Assembly: GCA_041395905.1 (NCBI GenBank)
Contig: JAWKZP010000012.1
Span: 62,001 to 126,000, forward strand
Source of the DNA: UBA7803 sp041395905
GTDB taxonomy: Bacteria > Pseudomonadota > Gammaproteobacteria > Pseudomonadales > Azotimanducaceae
Length of the DNA stretch: 64,000 nt
Direction: 5' to 3'
This document shows, one piece after another, positions 17,632 to 26,197 of the stretch. Position numbers and translations under genes: made by a program. Every line of letters begins with the position of its first letter. Position 1 is the stretch's first letter. Below the pieces are notes generated by a model. It searched no databases, had not been told where the DNA came from, and was given only the letters and a program-made list of their open reading frames with translations.

Positions 17632-18101
17632 TGCAGCGTCTTGCCGGCTATCCCAGATGGTTCCATCCGGTCCTGCTGGGGATTCTCGCGCTGCTGTTCG
17701 GTACCGGGATCGCGCTCGTGCCCCCGATGCTGGACATGCGCCTGGACATGGACGTGCCCTGGCAACTCGACGCCGGCACCCGCCTCGCTTGCGCCGTCTG
17801 GCACGCGGCTGCGGCATTCGTCGCGGTGGGGCTCAGCGGTGCCCTGCTCGCCATTCACACACGAATCGGCTGGCGCAGACGCCTCAACCGCATCAGCGGG
17901 ACCGCGCTGCTCGCGCTGATGGTGATACTGCTGTCGACCGGTCTCGGCCTCTACTACGCGGGTGCCGAAGCCTGGATCCTGGCGAGCAGCGCCGCGCACG
18001 CCGGCCTCGGGATTCTCTCAGCGCCGGTCTTTGTGTGGCATCTGTTCAGAGGACGGCGGCTACGGCGCGATCCGGCACTCTGGAAGCACGCGGGGGACTG
18101 A
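17631..18101 (+). CDS. Four-helix membrane protein of the flavinylation operon
   Basis: 156 residues with four hydrophobic segments (about 11-32, 51-73, 88-108, 115-135). Histidines near membrane faces (VWHAAAAF, AAHAGLGI, VWHLFRGRR) could ligate heme b, as in cytochrome-b or PepSY-type partners of flavinylated reductases, but I cannot assign a family. Its start overlaps the apbE stop (TGATG), so translation is coupled. A likely role is passing electrons across the inner membrane to the flavoprotein. A degenerate copy is at 19189-19510. Confidence 0.7.
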   Translation: MQRLAGYPRWFHPVLLGILALLFGTGIALVPPMLDMRLDMDVPWQLDAGTRLACAVWHAAAAFVAVGLSGALLAIHTRIGWRRRLNRISGTALLALMVILLSTGLGLYYAGAEAWILASSAAHAGLGILSAPVFVWHLFRGRRLRRDPALWKHAGD

Positions 18102-18144
18102 GCGCCGGGCGCAGCTATGGCGCGACACGCAACCGTTGAACCAC

Positions 18145-18651
18145 TCAGGGCACAACAGGGGCCGGCGGCTCTATGCCGACGACTTCGACACCCGGCACCG
18201 CTTCTGCGATCAACGACATGTACCGCTGGGCCTGGTCCTTGGGAACGTCTGCCATCACCAGCAGCTGTCCTTGCTCTATGGCTGATTCGAACTCGCTCAA
18301 GCGTGAGCTGGAGAATGCCGCCCCAGCGAGCCCCGTGAGAAAGCCGCCAAGACCCGCACCGAACAGGCTGATGAGCAGCACACCGCCCCCGCCCACGACG
18401 ACCCCGGCCGGTGGAAACGCCATTGCGAACAGTCCGGCGAGCAATCCGGCAGTCCCGCCGAACGCCAGCCCCCTTTCGTATGCCGGCAGGAAATCATCCG
18501 ACTCGGGTCCGGCGTCCGGCAGATCCTCGAGATCAACGCCATGGCGCGCCAGCACGTAGAGGTGTGTCTCGGGGATTCCGTCCGACTTCAGCACGTCTAC
18601 GACACGCCGTGCGTGCACAACGTCGGGCGACAGCAAACACAGTCTTTTCAT
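18145..18651 (-). CDS. Glycine-zipper membrane protein resembling DUF1269-type stress proteins
   Basis: 168 residues. It starts MKRLCLLSPDVVHARRVVDVLKSDGIPETHLYVLARHG, an alpha/beta segment seen in general-stress DUF1269-like proteins. A Gly-rich double membrane segment follows (FGGTAGLLAGLFAMAFPPAGVVVGGGGVLLISLFGAGLGGFLTGLAGAAF, about 65-113), then a soluble tail. Function unknown; homologues are often induced by envelope stress. It is convergent with the flavinylation operon. Confidence 0.65.
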   Translation of the reverse strand: MKRLCLLSPDVVHARRVVDVLKSDGIPETHLYVLARHGVDLEDLPDAGPESDDFLPAYERGLAFGGTAGLLAGLFAMAFPPAGVVVGGGGVLLISLFGAGLGGFLTGLAGAAFSSSRLSEFESAIEQGQLLVMADVPKDQAQRYMSLIAEAVPGVEVVGIEPPAPVVP

Positions 18652-18669
18652 ATAGATACCCTCAGGCCG

Positions 18670-18771
18670 TCAGGCGGCACCTGTCGCCATGAGCCAGACG
18701 ATCACAAGCAACGCTATGATCGTTGCGCCCAGGATCAAGGCATTTCGCAAGGCCGCTCTGTTTTTTCGCAC
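18670..18771 (-). CDS. 33-residue single-span membrane protein
   Basis: A short frame starts at GTG 18771 with AGGAGAG about eight bases upstream. It encodes a positively charged N-terminus (RKNRAALRNA) and one hydrophobic helix (LILGATIIALLVIVWLMATG). It lies 18 bp upstream of the glycine-zipper gene on the same strand. Small membrane proteins of this layout often accompany stress genes. Translation is inferred only from the ribosome binding site and composition. Confidence 0.5.
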   Translation of the reverse strand: MRKNRAALRNALILGATIIALLVIVWLMATGAA

Positions 18772-18880
18772 CGTCAGCTCTCCTCGATCTCTAAAGCCCC
18801 ATTCTCCGGTCTGCTCCGCATACGGGCATAGGGGATTCCCCCTGCAAACAGCAGCTGCCCGGAACCCGAAGTTTCCGCCC

Positions 18881-19012
18881 TCAGGCGAACACGACCGTCT
18901 TGTTCCCGTACACGAGGATCCGGCTCTGCACGTGCGCCAGCACAGCCCGTGCCAGCACGATCTTCTCCAGATCCCGGCCCTTGCGCACCAGATCCGCAAC
19001 GCCGTCGCGGTG
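18881..19012 (-). pseudogene. purU: 3' remnant of formyltetrahydrofolate deformylase
   Basis: The minus strand reads HRDGVADLVRKGRDLEK, then a segment ending ILVYGNKTVVFA and TGA. This matches the C-terminal end of PurU as I recall it. Directly before HRDG there is a TAA (19013-19015), and the sequence upstream is unrelated, so only about 43 codons survive. The junction with the degenerate apbE copy marks an old rearrangement. Confidence 0.6.
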
Positions 19013-19027
19013 TTAAAGGGAGACGCG

Positions 19028-19189
19028 GTGGGCCGCGCCATCTGAGCGTGCTGCGGCGCTCGTCGGCCGAGTTCGACGGCCCGGCGCGCCGACGCCCCGC
19101 CCAAGATGGCTGCCGCAACGCCCGCACTCGAGCGGCACTAGGCCATCGCGAAGCTCGGGGGTAGCCTGCTGTCGGCTGGAACCTGTTGA
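19028..19189 (+). pseudogene. Degenerate copy of the apbE 3' end
   Basis: The sequence from CCGCGCCATCTGAGCGTGCTG onwards matches apbE at about 17336-17385, and the end matches the last apbE codons, including the TGATG overlap with the following gene. The middle is deleted and the frame broken. The order matches the intact apbE-membrane gene pair about 1.5 kb upstream, so this is the remains of a tandem or related duplication. Confidence 0.65.
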
Positions 19190-19510
19190 TGCAGCGACCT
19201 CCCGGCTATCCAGGGTGGTTCTACCGGGTTCTGCTGGGGGCGTGGGGCTGCTTCTCGGGACCGGCGTGGTGCTCGTTCCGCCGCTGCTTGTGTTTCACAC
19301 CCGCACCGGCTGGCGCAGACGCCCGAACCGCGTCAGCGGGACCACGCTGCTCGCGCTGATGCTGATACTGCTGTGGAGCGGCCTCGGCCTCTACTGCGCT
19401 GGCGACCAGGTTCTGACCACAGCCAGCCGGATTGCCCATGTCGCCGCGGGATCTCTGAGTTCGACCGTGCTTCTATGGCACCTGCTCGAGGCCCGGTGGC
19501 TGCGGCGACC
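19189..19510 (+). pseudogene. Degenerate copy of the four-helix membrane protein gene
   Basis: It begins ATGCAGCGACCTCCCGGCTA, aligning with the start of the gene at 17631. It contains a frameshift near 19240 and lacks the segment encoding the second helix. Matching blocks include LVPPLL, HTRTGWRRRPNRVSGTTLLALMLILLWSGLGLYCAG and LLWHLLEARWLRR. Substitutions throughout suggest the copy is old or came from a related genome. The 90 bp after it (to the PPIase gene) show no feature. Confidence 0.7.
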
Positions 19511-19600
19511 AACCAGCACCTGCAGCGGCGGCACGGAGCGGCGGAAAACTGGTCGGTCGCGCTCGCGCTCCATGCGCTTGCGGAACGGCACCAGACCGCA

Positions 19601-20404
19601 TCAGGCGGCGCCCGCCCCGTACCGCTCAATCTTCGCATTTGCCCGAAGCTTGCTGGCGGTCTCCTTAAGGAGTTTCTCGATCGCCCGGTTGTGCAGAAAC
19701 TTCCGGATGTCTTCTTGCGCGTCAGCCAGAGGCCGCGGATCTGCTTCTATGCGCACGACCTGCAGTACCGTGACTCCCAACGGGTTCTGAACCTTGAGCA
19801 CCTGGCCTTCCCTGGCTTGGGAAAGATGGCGCAGCAGATCCATCGGCAGATCGTCGCCCGACTTGATTGACGCTCCAACCTCAAACTTGATGCCACGCTC
19901 ATTCAGCCAGTCGATCAGGTCGTTGAGGGTCTGTATCGTGCCCAGCTTTTCCTCGAGTTCGACCAAGCTCTCGCCTGCCGCTTCGATCGCAACTTCCTGC
20001 AGCTGGTAACGGCGCCGCTCACGGAACAGTTCCGGGTGCTCATCATAGTACTCGGCAATGTCATCGTTCCCCGGCTCACCGAGTTGGGCAAGCTGCTGCT
20101 CGAGATATGCCCGCGCCAGCAGTTCCTTGATCGCCTGGGCGACACGCGGATCCTCTTCCAGGTCGTTCCCGTAGGCCTGCTGAACGAACAACGCTTGATC
20201 TATGAGCTCTTCGAGAGCCCGGTTGCGCTGTTCGGCCGTTGCCTGGGCAGGTGCGATGCCGCGCTTGCTGAGAAGCAGATCCACCTCGGACACAGTGATC
20301 GGGGCCTGGTTGACTCTGGCTGCGAGCCCGGCCGAATCGGAACAGCCACTTGCGAAAGGCGCCGCAAGTGCGCAGAACACTGCCATGATCCTGATTGCAC
20401 TCAA
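19601..20404 (-). CDS. EpsD-like peptidylprolyl isomerase lipoprotein
   Basis: 267 residues. LSAIRIMAVFCALAAPFASGC ends in a lipobox-like ASGC, so Cys is the likely lipidated residue. A SurA-like N-terminal region follows (VNQAPITVSEVDLLLSKRG, LEELIDQALFVQQAYG), then a parvulin-type PPIase domain (about 130-235). This layout fits the EpsD family of PEP-CTERM/exopolysaccharide systems, which assists periplasmic folding or polysaccharide export. A TTG at 20404 with GAGGGGAA upstream keeps the charged part of the signal; ATG 20386 is the alternative. It lies downstream of a PEP-CTERM gene on the same strand, which supports the link. Confidence 0.65.
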   Translation of the reverse strand: MSAIRIMAVFCALAAPFASGCSDSAGLAARVNQAPITVSEVDLLLSKRGIAPAQATAEQRNRALEELIDQALFVQQAYGNDLEEDPRVAQAIKELLARAYLEQQLAQLGEPGNDDIAEYYDEHPELFRERRRYQLQEVAIEAAGESLVELEEKLGTIQTLNDLIDWLNERGIKFEVGASIKSGDDLPMDLLRHLSQAREGQVLKVQNPLGVTVLQVVRIEADPRPLADAQEDIRKFLHNRAIEKLLKETASKLRANAKIERYGAGAA

Positions 20405-20455
20405 GGCATTCCCCTCAGAGCTCAGACTGTTGAGGCCACAAGGCCACATAGCAGC

Positions 20456-20487
20456 AACCCTTCACCGCCTGCGGGCAATGAAGGGTT
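20456..20487 (-). terminator. Hairpin between the PEP-CTERM gene and the PPIase gene
   Basis: AACCCTTCA (20456-20464) pairs perfectly with TGAAGGGTT (20479-20487), and the inner bases can form CCGC/GCGG. It lies 18 bp past the PEP-CTERM stop codon. There is no T tract, so it may be an attenuating or mRNA-stabilising hairpin rather than a full terminator. Confidence 0.45.
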
Positions 20488-20504
20488 GACGGTCGAAGAC
20501 TATA

Positions 20505-22394
20505 TCACCGGCTGGATCGAAGATCCCGGCGCCGCATTCTCCAGGTGAGAAGGAGCAGCCCGGTACCGAGCAGGAGCAACGGATGCGGCTCCGGCACGGC
20601 AGTAGTCGAACCACCACCCCCGGACCCCGGGGTTCCACCCGGGTTGGTGAGGATGGTGTCAAGGAACGCCACCTTGTTGAATCCACCCAATGCCCAGGTT
20701 TCGTCGAACACGTTGATGTTGATGAGTCCTTCGGTCTTGAAATCCTCGTTGTACAGGCAGCCGCCCAGCCCGAGCGCGGTTATGCATCCGACCTGCACCT
20801 TGAGGCCAGGGTCAATGGTCGCGCCCGTCCTGTTGGAGAATTGCGCATCCTCGATGTAGTACTCGCGGCCGATCAGATTGCCGATCTCACCCGCAAATCG
20901 CAGATTCACCGAATCCCCCAGGGCCATGTCCACGATGTTGGTCGTGATCTCCTGACCGGGAACGGTCTGCGGCACGCTGACGTACTTGGTCACGGTTCCG
21001 TACTGGAAGCAGATACCAAAGTACTGAGAAATACACACCTGAGTCTGAACCGGGATGGTCACGTAGGTTACCTGCGGCGGCCCTTGCAGTATCACAGGCT
21101 TGTCGAACTCGAGCTTGACCCTTGCGTTCGGATCCAGGCTGAAATCCTGCTGCATGCCGATGCGCGGCCCTGCTGCGATGTCGAGGAACGTGTACTGCAG
21201 ACTGACCGGCCCGGCGATTTCAACCTTGTTCGAAAGCACACCCGGACTACCGATAGCGAGCTCGCCGAGACCCGTGATGCTCGCATTCAGCGAGAGCAAC
21301 TGCTGGTTGGTCGTGAAATCGACCTGGTTGTTGCTGACCACACCCCCTGTCAGATCCTGGGGATTGCTGATCATGAAGTCACCGAGTCGCGGCGATGGCA
21401 CCTTCTTCGGAGTGGTTTCGTCGTCCACTCCGTCCGGGTTTTCCGGCGTCGGCACATAGAACACGTACTCCGTGTCGAAGCCGATGCCTGGTACGCCCAG
21501 CGAATTTACGCCCTTCGCACCACCGCCGACCCGCAGAAAGTTATCCTCACTGGTGTCTATGCTCACGATGCCGAACCGACCCGCTTTGACGTCGATGGGC
21601 ACCTCGCCGACTGCGCACCCCTGCGTCACTATGCAGGCTTGACCGAAGAGATCGTTCTCGGTGTTGAAGATGCCGTCCACGCCGGCCTTGAAACTCGGCG
21701 CGGTTGCGGTGATCGACGTCTCGCTGGCCAGCACATTGATCGAAGAAGTCAGCGTGAACTGCTCTCCGACGTTGATCACGTCAGGGATCTCGATCGTGGC
21801 ATCAAACCCGAGTTGCACGTCGATTCCGCCGCCCGAAGCCTCAACCCAGGGAATGATGCCCGCTTCGCCCGAGCTCTCGATGCCGCCCTGCAGCCCTGTG
21901 CGGGTATCGATGAACTGGGCAGCGACGGGATTGTCGATCTCCGCCGGCGGCGGATTGCCGAGGCCCGGAATCGCCGGAACTATCGTGGTGCACCCGCCGC
22001 CCAGCCATGACGGGGCGCAGGCGCGCACCGCGGACGTGCCGTTGACGCAGGTATTGTAGGACGAGACCACCTGGCATGCCGCCATCGCGCCATCCCAGGC
22101 GATTCTCACCGGGTTCGGAATCGTACCGCCCGTGAGTGGCACCTGGGTATGTTCGTCACCGACGATGGTACCGAGCTCGAGGCGCGCCGGGTCGTCACCA
22201 GCATAGGTGCCCCACTTCGTTCCTAGAAACGTTTCGCGCGCAAACACCGACTCCGGCCCGCTCTCCCACATACTCTGGCCGGTTGTCGCCAACGTGACCG
22301 AGTCCTCGATCAGCAACCCGGCAAACGCCGGTGCGGCCGCGCTCAGCCCCATGAGCGCAACGACGAAAGTGCGAAGCACCACTGGTCTCGACAT
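20505..22394 (-). CDS. PEP-CTERM sorted extracellular protein
   Basis: 629 residues with a signal peptide (MSRPVVLRTFVVALMGLSAAAPAFA). The C-terminus has the complete PEP-CTERM signal: VPEPHPLLLLG, a hydrophobic helix, and a basic tail RMRRRDLRSSR. Exosortase would cleave after PEP and route the protein to the exopolysaccharide matrix or surface. The body is rich in Gly, Thr, Asn and beta-strand pattern, with paired cysteines (CAPSWLGGGC, CIVTQGC, CISQYFGICF) but no domain I recognise. No exosortase gene is in the window. A sigma-54 promoter lies about 100 bp upstream. Confidence 0.88.
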   Translation of the reverse strand: MSRPVVLRTFVVALMGLSAAAPAFAGLLIEDSVTLATTGQSMWESGPESVFARETFLGTKWGTYAGDDPARLELGTIVGDEHTQVPLTGGTIPNPVRIAWDGAMAACQVVSSYNTCVNGTSAVRACAPSWLGGGCTTIVPAIPGLGNPPPAEIDNPVAAQFIDTRTGLQGGIESSGEAGIIPWVEASGGGIDVQLGFDATIEIPDVINVGEQFTLTSSINVLASETSITATAPSFKAGVDGIFNTENDLFGQACIVTQGCAVGEVPIDVKAGRFGIVSIDTSEDNFLRVGGGAKGVNSLGVPGIGFDTEYVFYVPTPENPDGVDDETTPKKVPSPRLGDFMISNPQDLTGGVVSNNQVDFTTNQQLLSLNASITGLGELAIGSPGVLSNKVEIAGPVSLQYTFLDIAAGPRIGMQQDFSLDPNARVKLEFDKPVILQGPPQVTYVTIPVQTQVCISQYFGICFQYGTVTKYVSVPQTVPGQEITTNIVDMALGDSVNLRFAGEIGNLIGREYYIEDAQFSNRTGATIDPGLKVQVGCITALGLGGCLYNEDFKTEGLININVFDETWALGGFNKVAFLDTILTNPGGTPGSGGGGSTTAVPEPHPLLLLGTGLLLLTWRMRRRDLRSSR

Positions 22395-23226
22395 GTTGAA
22401 TCCCCCACCCCATGCTCGATTGATCGACCGGTTGATCGATCCGATTTTCGATAGATGTACCGTCAGCCGTTTCTGTTGGCGGTTTGCGGAGCAATTTGCG
22501 CGCCAAGAAACAACCCCCTCTTTGTCAACGAGTTACAGATCATTTACGCGGCTTATGTTTTGATATGTAAGTAATGTCGACGCTTCTGGGCGTTGACGCG
22601 CAGAACTGTAAAAAATATCGACACCTCCCCGGCCGCTGTCCCCGCCCTCCGGCGATTCCGGGTTTCTGGCGGGCTGCGATGCCGCTTCAGGGAGTGATCT
22701 GGCCAATGAAGCATGGACGGTGCTCGCAGATCGGTCCCGCGTGGACAGGTTTCGGCCCGCGGATGCCATCGCCCCCGGCCTGATCGCGAGCGTCAGCGGC
22801 GGTCACGAGCCGGGGCACACCGTGATGCTTCTGCAACTAGGGGATTCAATCGCTCCGAGCCTCACAGGTCGCCTCGCCGTTGCGTCCATTCACTCGGCCC
22901 CGGCAAGGGGCGCAGGACGGTCGCTACCCGACACTAACAAAGTGACGCCACGGGCGGAGTTGCGAGGCACGTGGTATTCCTTGAATCAGGGACGATGGTC
23001 CCAGTGTAGTTCCGCGCGACCATCGGGTATTCGTGCGAACCCCGGCTGCGCTGCATCCACGGTGAAGCGTACGGCTGTTTCGACCGAGCCAGGTGCGCTC
23101 AGCCACGGCGGCACCACCCCGATTGCAGGCGGTCTGGCACGACCGGGCGGCATGGGGCGCGACGTTCTGGCATGATCGGAACCGATACGCACGACCCTCG
23201 CAGCTGCGAAAACCCGGGAGGCCACG
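22395..23226. other. Long intergenic region
   Basis: 832 bp between the divergent PEP-CTERM and class II aldolase genes. It holds the sigma-54 promoter and, nearer the PEP-CTERM start, repeated GATCGA motifs at about 22418-22451. Open frames over 22574-23175 show no recognisable domain, ribosome binding site or convincing composition. Nothing else is identified. Confidence 0.4.
22490..22505 (-). promoter_or_regulatory. Sigma-54 (RpoN) promoter for the PEP-CTERM gene
   Basis: On the minus strand the sequence is TGGCGCG-CAAA-TTGCT, against the consensus TGGCACG-N4-TTGCW: one mismatch, and the invariant GG and GC have correct spacing. It ends 96 bp before the ATG. PEP-CTERM genes in several proteobacteria are driven by RpoN with the PrsK/PrsR two-component system, so this fits known biology. 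Confidence 0.75.
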
Positions 23227-24009
23227 TTGCCCGACCGCACCACCGACGCAGGATCCGGCTTCCGCATCCGCACGCCGCCTGCCTTCAAGCGCATCGAAGA
23301 CGAACGCCAGCACCGCATCGAGCGCCTGGCAGGGGCCTGCCGCCTGTTCGGGCGGCTCGGGTTCTCGGAAGGTCTGCTCGGACATCTCACGGCAAGAGAT
23401 CCTGAGCATCCCGATCGATTCTGGGCCAATCCCCTCGGGATCTCGTTCAACCGCATCCGGGTTTCCGACATCGTCCAGGTGGACCACGGCGGCCAGCTGC
23501 TCTACGGCGACACGCCCGTGAACCCGGTGGGGGTACTGCTGCACGCGGCCGTGCATCGTGCCCGGCCCGAGGTGGTGGCAGTCTGCCACGCACACTCGAC
23601 TTACGGCTCCGCCTGGTCGACGTTCGCCCGGCCGGTGGATCCCATCACGCAGGACACAGCCGTATTTTTCGAGGATCAGGCCATCATCACGGAGCCGCGA
23701 ATCGCGCAGGACGCGCCAGCCGCCGACCGCTTTGCCGCCGCTTTCGAAGACAAGCGGACCGCGATTCAGGCAGGGCACGGACTGTTTGCAACGGGTCTCA
23801 GTGTCGACGAGGCGGCGTGGCGTTTCATCTGCCTGGACAAGGCCTGCCACGTTCAGCTGCTGGCGAGCGCCGCAGGCGAGCCTAAGCGCTGGCCCGAGGA
23901 GATGGCCCGAGGCCTCAAACAGGCGCTGGGGAGCCCGGAGTTCGCGTGGCTGTCATTCCAGACGCTGTGGGATGAGCTGCTTGCCGAGGGCAGTGACTTC
24001 CTCGATTGA
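23227..24009 (+). CDS. Class II aldolase/adducin family protein
   Basis: 260 residues. The zinc-site histidines of the class II aldolase fold are visible in VVAVCHAHSTYGSAW, and AIQAGHGLFATG carries the later His. The N-terminus (RIERLAGACRLFGRLGFSEGLLGHLTARDP) is typical of the adducin-like branch, which includes enzymes of unknown substrate as well as fuculose-phosphate aldolases. A TTG at 23227 starts the frame. It probably performs retro-aldol cleavage or decarboxylation in the cytoplasm. No sugar-phosphate pathway is next to it; the histidine kinase gene is convergent. Confidence 0.82.
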   Translation: MPDRTTDAGSGFRIRTPPAFKRIEDERQHRIERLAGACRLFGRLGFSEGLLGHLTARDPEHPDRFWANPLGISFNRIRVSDIVQVDHGGQLLYGDTPVNPVGVLLHAAVHRARPEVVAVCHAHSTYGSAWSTFARPVDPITQDTAVFFEDQAIITEPRIAQDAPAADRFAAAFEDKRTAIQAGHGLFATGLSVDEAAWRFICLDKACHVQLLASAAGEPKRWPEEMARGLKQALGSPEFAWLSFQTLWDELLAEGSDFLD

Positions 24010-24161
24010 CTGGACGGCCCGGCTCGGATTGCCAATCCTTCGGACTCGCGCGGCGGCGGCTCGACCCCGTTCTCGAGGCGGAAGCCCAGGTTCGGAATCG
24101 CATCATCGGCATCGAATACCCGCGTCAGACAGCAGCGTTTCAGCTGCAGGTCGTTGCCGAT

Positions 24162-25505
24162 TCAATGCGGCCATTCCAATGTTATCCGCAAACCCGGCCC
24201 TGCATCGGAGAGCTCGAGCCTGGCACCGTGCGCGCGCGCGATCGCTGCAACGATGCTCAAACCCAGTCCCGATCCTTGCGTCGTTCGGCTCGCATCCAAC
24301 CGCGAAAAAGGCTCGAGAACGCGCTCCCGCTCGCTCTCCGGAATTCCCGGCCCGTCGTCGCTGACCACCAGTGCCGCCGCCGACGGATCGCCGGCCGCGC
24401 TTACGCGGATCTCGGTTCCCGGCGGCGAGTGCCGCATGGCATTCTCGATCAGATTGGCCAGCGCCTGCGCCAGCAGCGCCTCGTCCCCCGCCACTGATAC
24501 GGAATCGAGCCGTTCGATGACGAGGCGTCTACCCGAGTCCTCGATGTCGGGCCGATAAGCGTCCACGACGTTCGCGACCACATCCGCCAGATCGACCGGA
24601 TGAAAGCGCTTTCTCGCCTCACCGCCATCGATCTCGGCAAGCCGCAGCGTCGCATCGAACATGCGTATGATGTCGTCGACTTTGGCCAGAGCATCGTCCA
24701 TGGCTGCAGCGCGTGCGGCCGTGGTTTCGGCGCCCGCGAGACTCTCGATACGCTGGCGAAGATGTGTGAGCGGCGTGCGCAGATCGTGGGCGACGTCACG
24801 GCTGACGCGTCTCACATTGCGCACCAGGGCCTCTATACGATCGAGCATCAGATCGATGCCCGCTCCGATGTCGTCGATATCGGTCGATGCCTTCACCGTG
24901 GCGTAGCGAGCGGTGAGCTCTCCACGTCCGACCCGCTCCAGCGTGATGTTGAGACGATCGATCTTCTGCAACGCGCGCCGGGTGATGACCGCACCGGCAA
25001 ACAGGCAGACGAGCAGCGTGATCGCACCGACACCGCCGATCGATCGCAGTATGGCCGATCGGAGATCCGCGGATCGCGACAGGTCCTCGCCGACCGACAA
25101 CCGGAATCCGCCGTCCAGGCTCCTGGTGAGCACCAGGAGGATCTGCGCGCCCTCCGCGCCGGCTTCTGTCCGGTCCAGATGGATCCGCCGCCACCCCACC
25201 GGACCGTCCAGCGCGTCCAGATCGCCAGCCAGGCGGCGCCCACGTGGATTCGTCAGCCAGTACTCGAAGGCGCCGGGGCGTTCCGCCCTGATGTCGATCG
25301 CAGCGACGGCAGCGTCGATGCCTTCCGCCGCCAGCTCGCCTTCGATTGCCGCGGTCTCCAGCAGAATCTGCTGGCGTATCTGCCGCTCGGTGACGTCGCC
25401 GATGCTCCGCCAGATCAGCGCGCCGGCGGCGACGAACGCGAAAATGATCATCGCGGCAAATGCGAGCGACAGCCTTACCGAGGTCGAGCGCAGCCAGTCA
25501 GCCAT
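24162..25505 (-). CDS. Sensor histidine kinase of the efflux operon
   Basis: 447 residues. Transmembrane helices are near 10-32 and 165-185 with a periplasmic sensor region between them, then HAMP, the H-box VAHDLRTPLTHLRQRIESL (phosphorylated His), an N-box NLIENAMRHS, and G-boxes VSDDGPGIPESER and GSGLGLSIVAAIARAHG. The ATG at 25505 overlaps the regulator gene by 8 bp. The order RND pump, regulator, kinase resembles CusRS/CzcRS, so a metal or toxic compound in the periplasm is the likely signal (inference). Confidence 0.92.
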   Translation of the reverse strand: MADWLRSTSVRLSLAFAAMIIFAFVAAGALIWRSIGDVTERQIRQQILLETAAIEGELAAEGIDAAVAAIDIRAERPGAFEYWLTNPRGRRLAGDLDALDGPVGWRRIHLDRTEAGAEGAQILLVLTRSLDGGFRLSVGEDLSRSADLRSAILRSIGGVGAITLLVCLFAGAVITRRALQKIDRLNITLERVGRGELTARYATVKASTDIDDIGAGIDLMLDRIEALVRNVRRVSRDVAHDLRTPLTHLRQRIESLAGAETTAARAAAMDDALAKVDDIIRMFDATLRLAEIDGGEARKRFHPVDLADVVANVVDAYRPDIEDSGRRLVIERLDSVSVAGDEALLAQALANLIENAMRHSPPGTEIRVSAAGDPSAAALVVSDDGPGIPESERERVLEPFSRLDASRTTQGSGLGLSIVAAIARAHGARLELSDAGPGLRITLEWPH

Positions 25506-26175
25506 CGTCGTCGACGGCGTAGCCGGCACCGCGAATGGTTCGTATGGTCAGAACCGCACCGCCCCGGTCCAGCTTCGTCCGTAATCGGCTCAGATGGGTT
25601 TCGACGATGTTGGTGCCGGGATCGAAGTGGAAACCCCAGATCGCTTCGAGCAGCATCGTTCGTGTCACCACCTGCCCCCGGTGCTCGAGCAGAAAATCGA
25701 GCAGCTGATATTCCCGAGGCTGCAGGGCAATCTCACGGCCGGCGGCCACCACACGCCGGCGCAGGCGCTCGACCTTCACGTTGCCGATCTCGAGCACCGT
25801 GGCCTCCTCGCGGATCGGCGGGCGCCGCGCCAGGGCATTCACCCTGGCGATCAGTTCGGAGAACGCGAACGGCTTCACGAGATAGTCGTCGCTGCCGGCG
25901 TCGAGACCGCTGACACGGTCCTCGACGCTGCCCATCGCGGTCAGCATGAGCACCGGCATGATCTTTCCCGCCGCGCGCAGCGCCCTGATGACGGACACGC
26001 CATCGAGCCCTGGAAGCATGCGGTCCACGACGACGAGATCGGGGGTGCTCTCGATGGCCATGTGCAGCCCGTCGGCACCATTGTCGGCCACGTCCACCAC
26101 GTGGCCCTCCCGGCGCAGACCACCGGCAACGTATCGGGATGTCTCGTCGTCGTCCTCGATCAGGAGTATCCGCAT
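25498..26175 (-). CDS. OmpR/PhoB-family response regulator
   Basis: 225 residues. The receiver domain starts MRILLIEDDDETSRYV, with the phosphoacceptor Asp in LVVVDRMLPGLDG and Lys in DDYLVKPFAFSEL. The C-terminal winged helix contains LQPREYQLLDFLLEHRGQVVTRTMLLEAIWGFHFDPGTNIVETHLSRLRTKLD. The ATG at 26175 starts the receiver exactly; the longer open frame is not needed. It lies 22 bp after the RND gene and should control the efflux operon. Confidence 0.94.
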   Translation of the reverse strand: MRILLIEDDDETSRYVAGGLRREGHVVDVADNGADGLHMAIESTPDLVVVDRMLPGLDGVSVIRALRAAGKIMPVLMLTAMGSVEDRVSGLDAGSDDYLVKPFAFSELIARVNALARRPPIREEATVLEIGNVKVERLRRRVVAAGREIALQPREYQLLDFLLEHRGQVVTRTMLLEAIWGFHFDPGTNIVETHLSRLRTKLDRGGAVLTIRTIRGAGYAVDDDG

Positions 26176-26197
26176 GCAAAATCCCGCGCTCAGCCGT

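Noticed and set aside
22574..23175. Open frames in the long intergenic region as genes
   Set aside because: No ribosome binding sites, no domain-like sequence, and several frames overlap; treated as non-coding.
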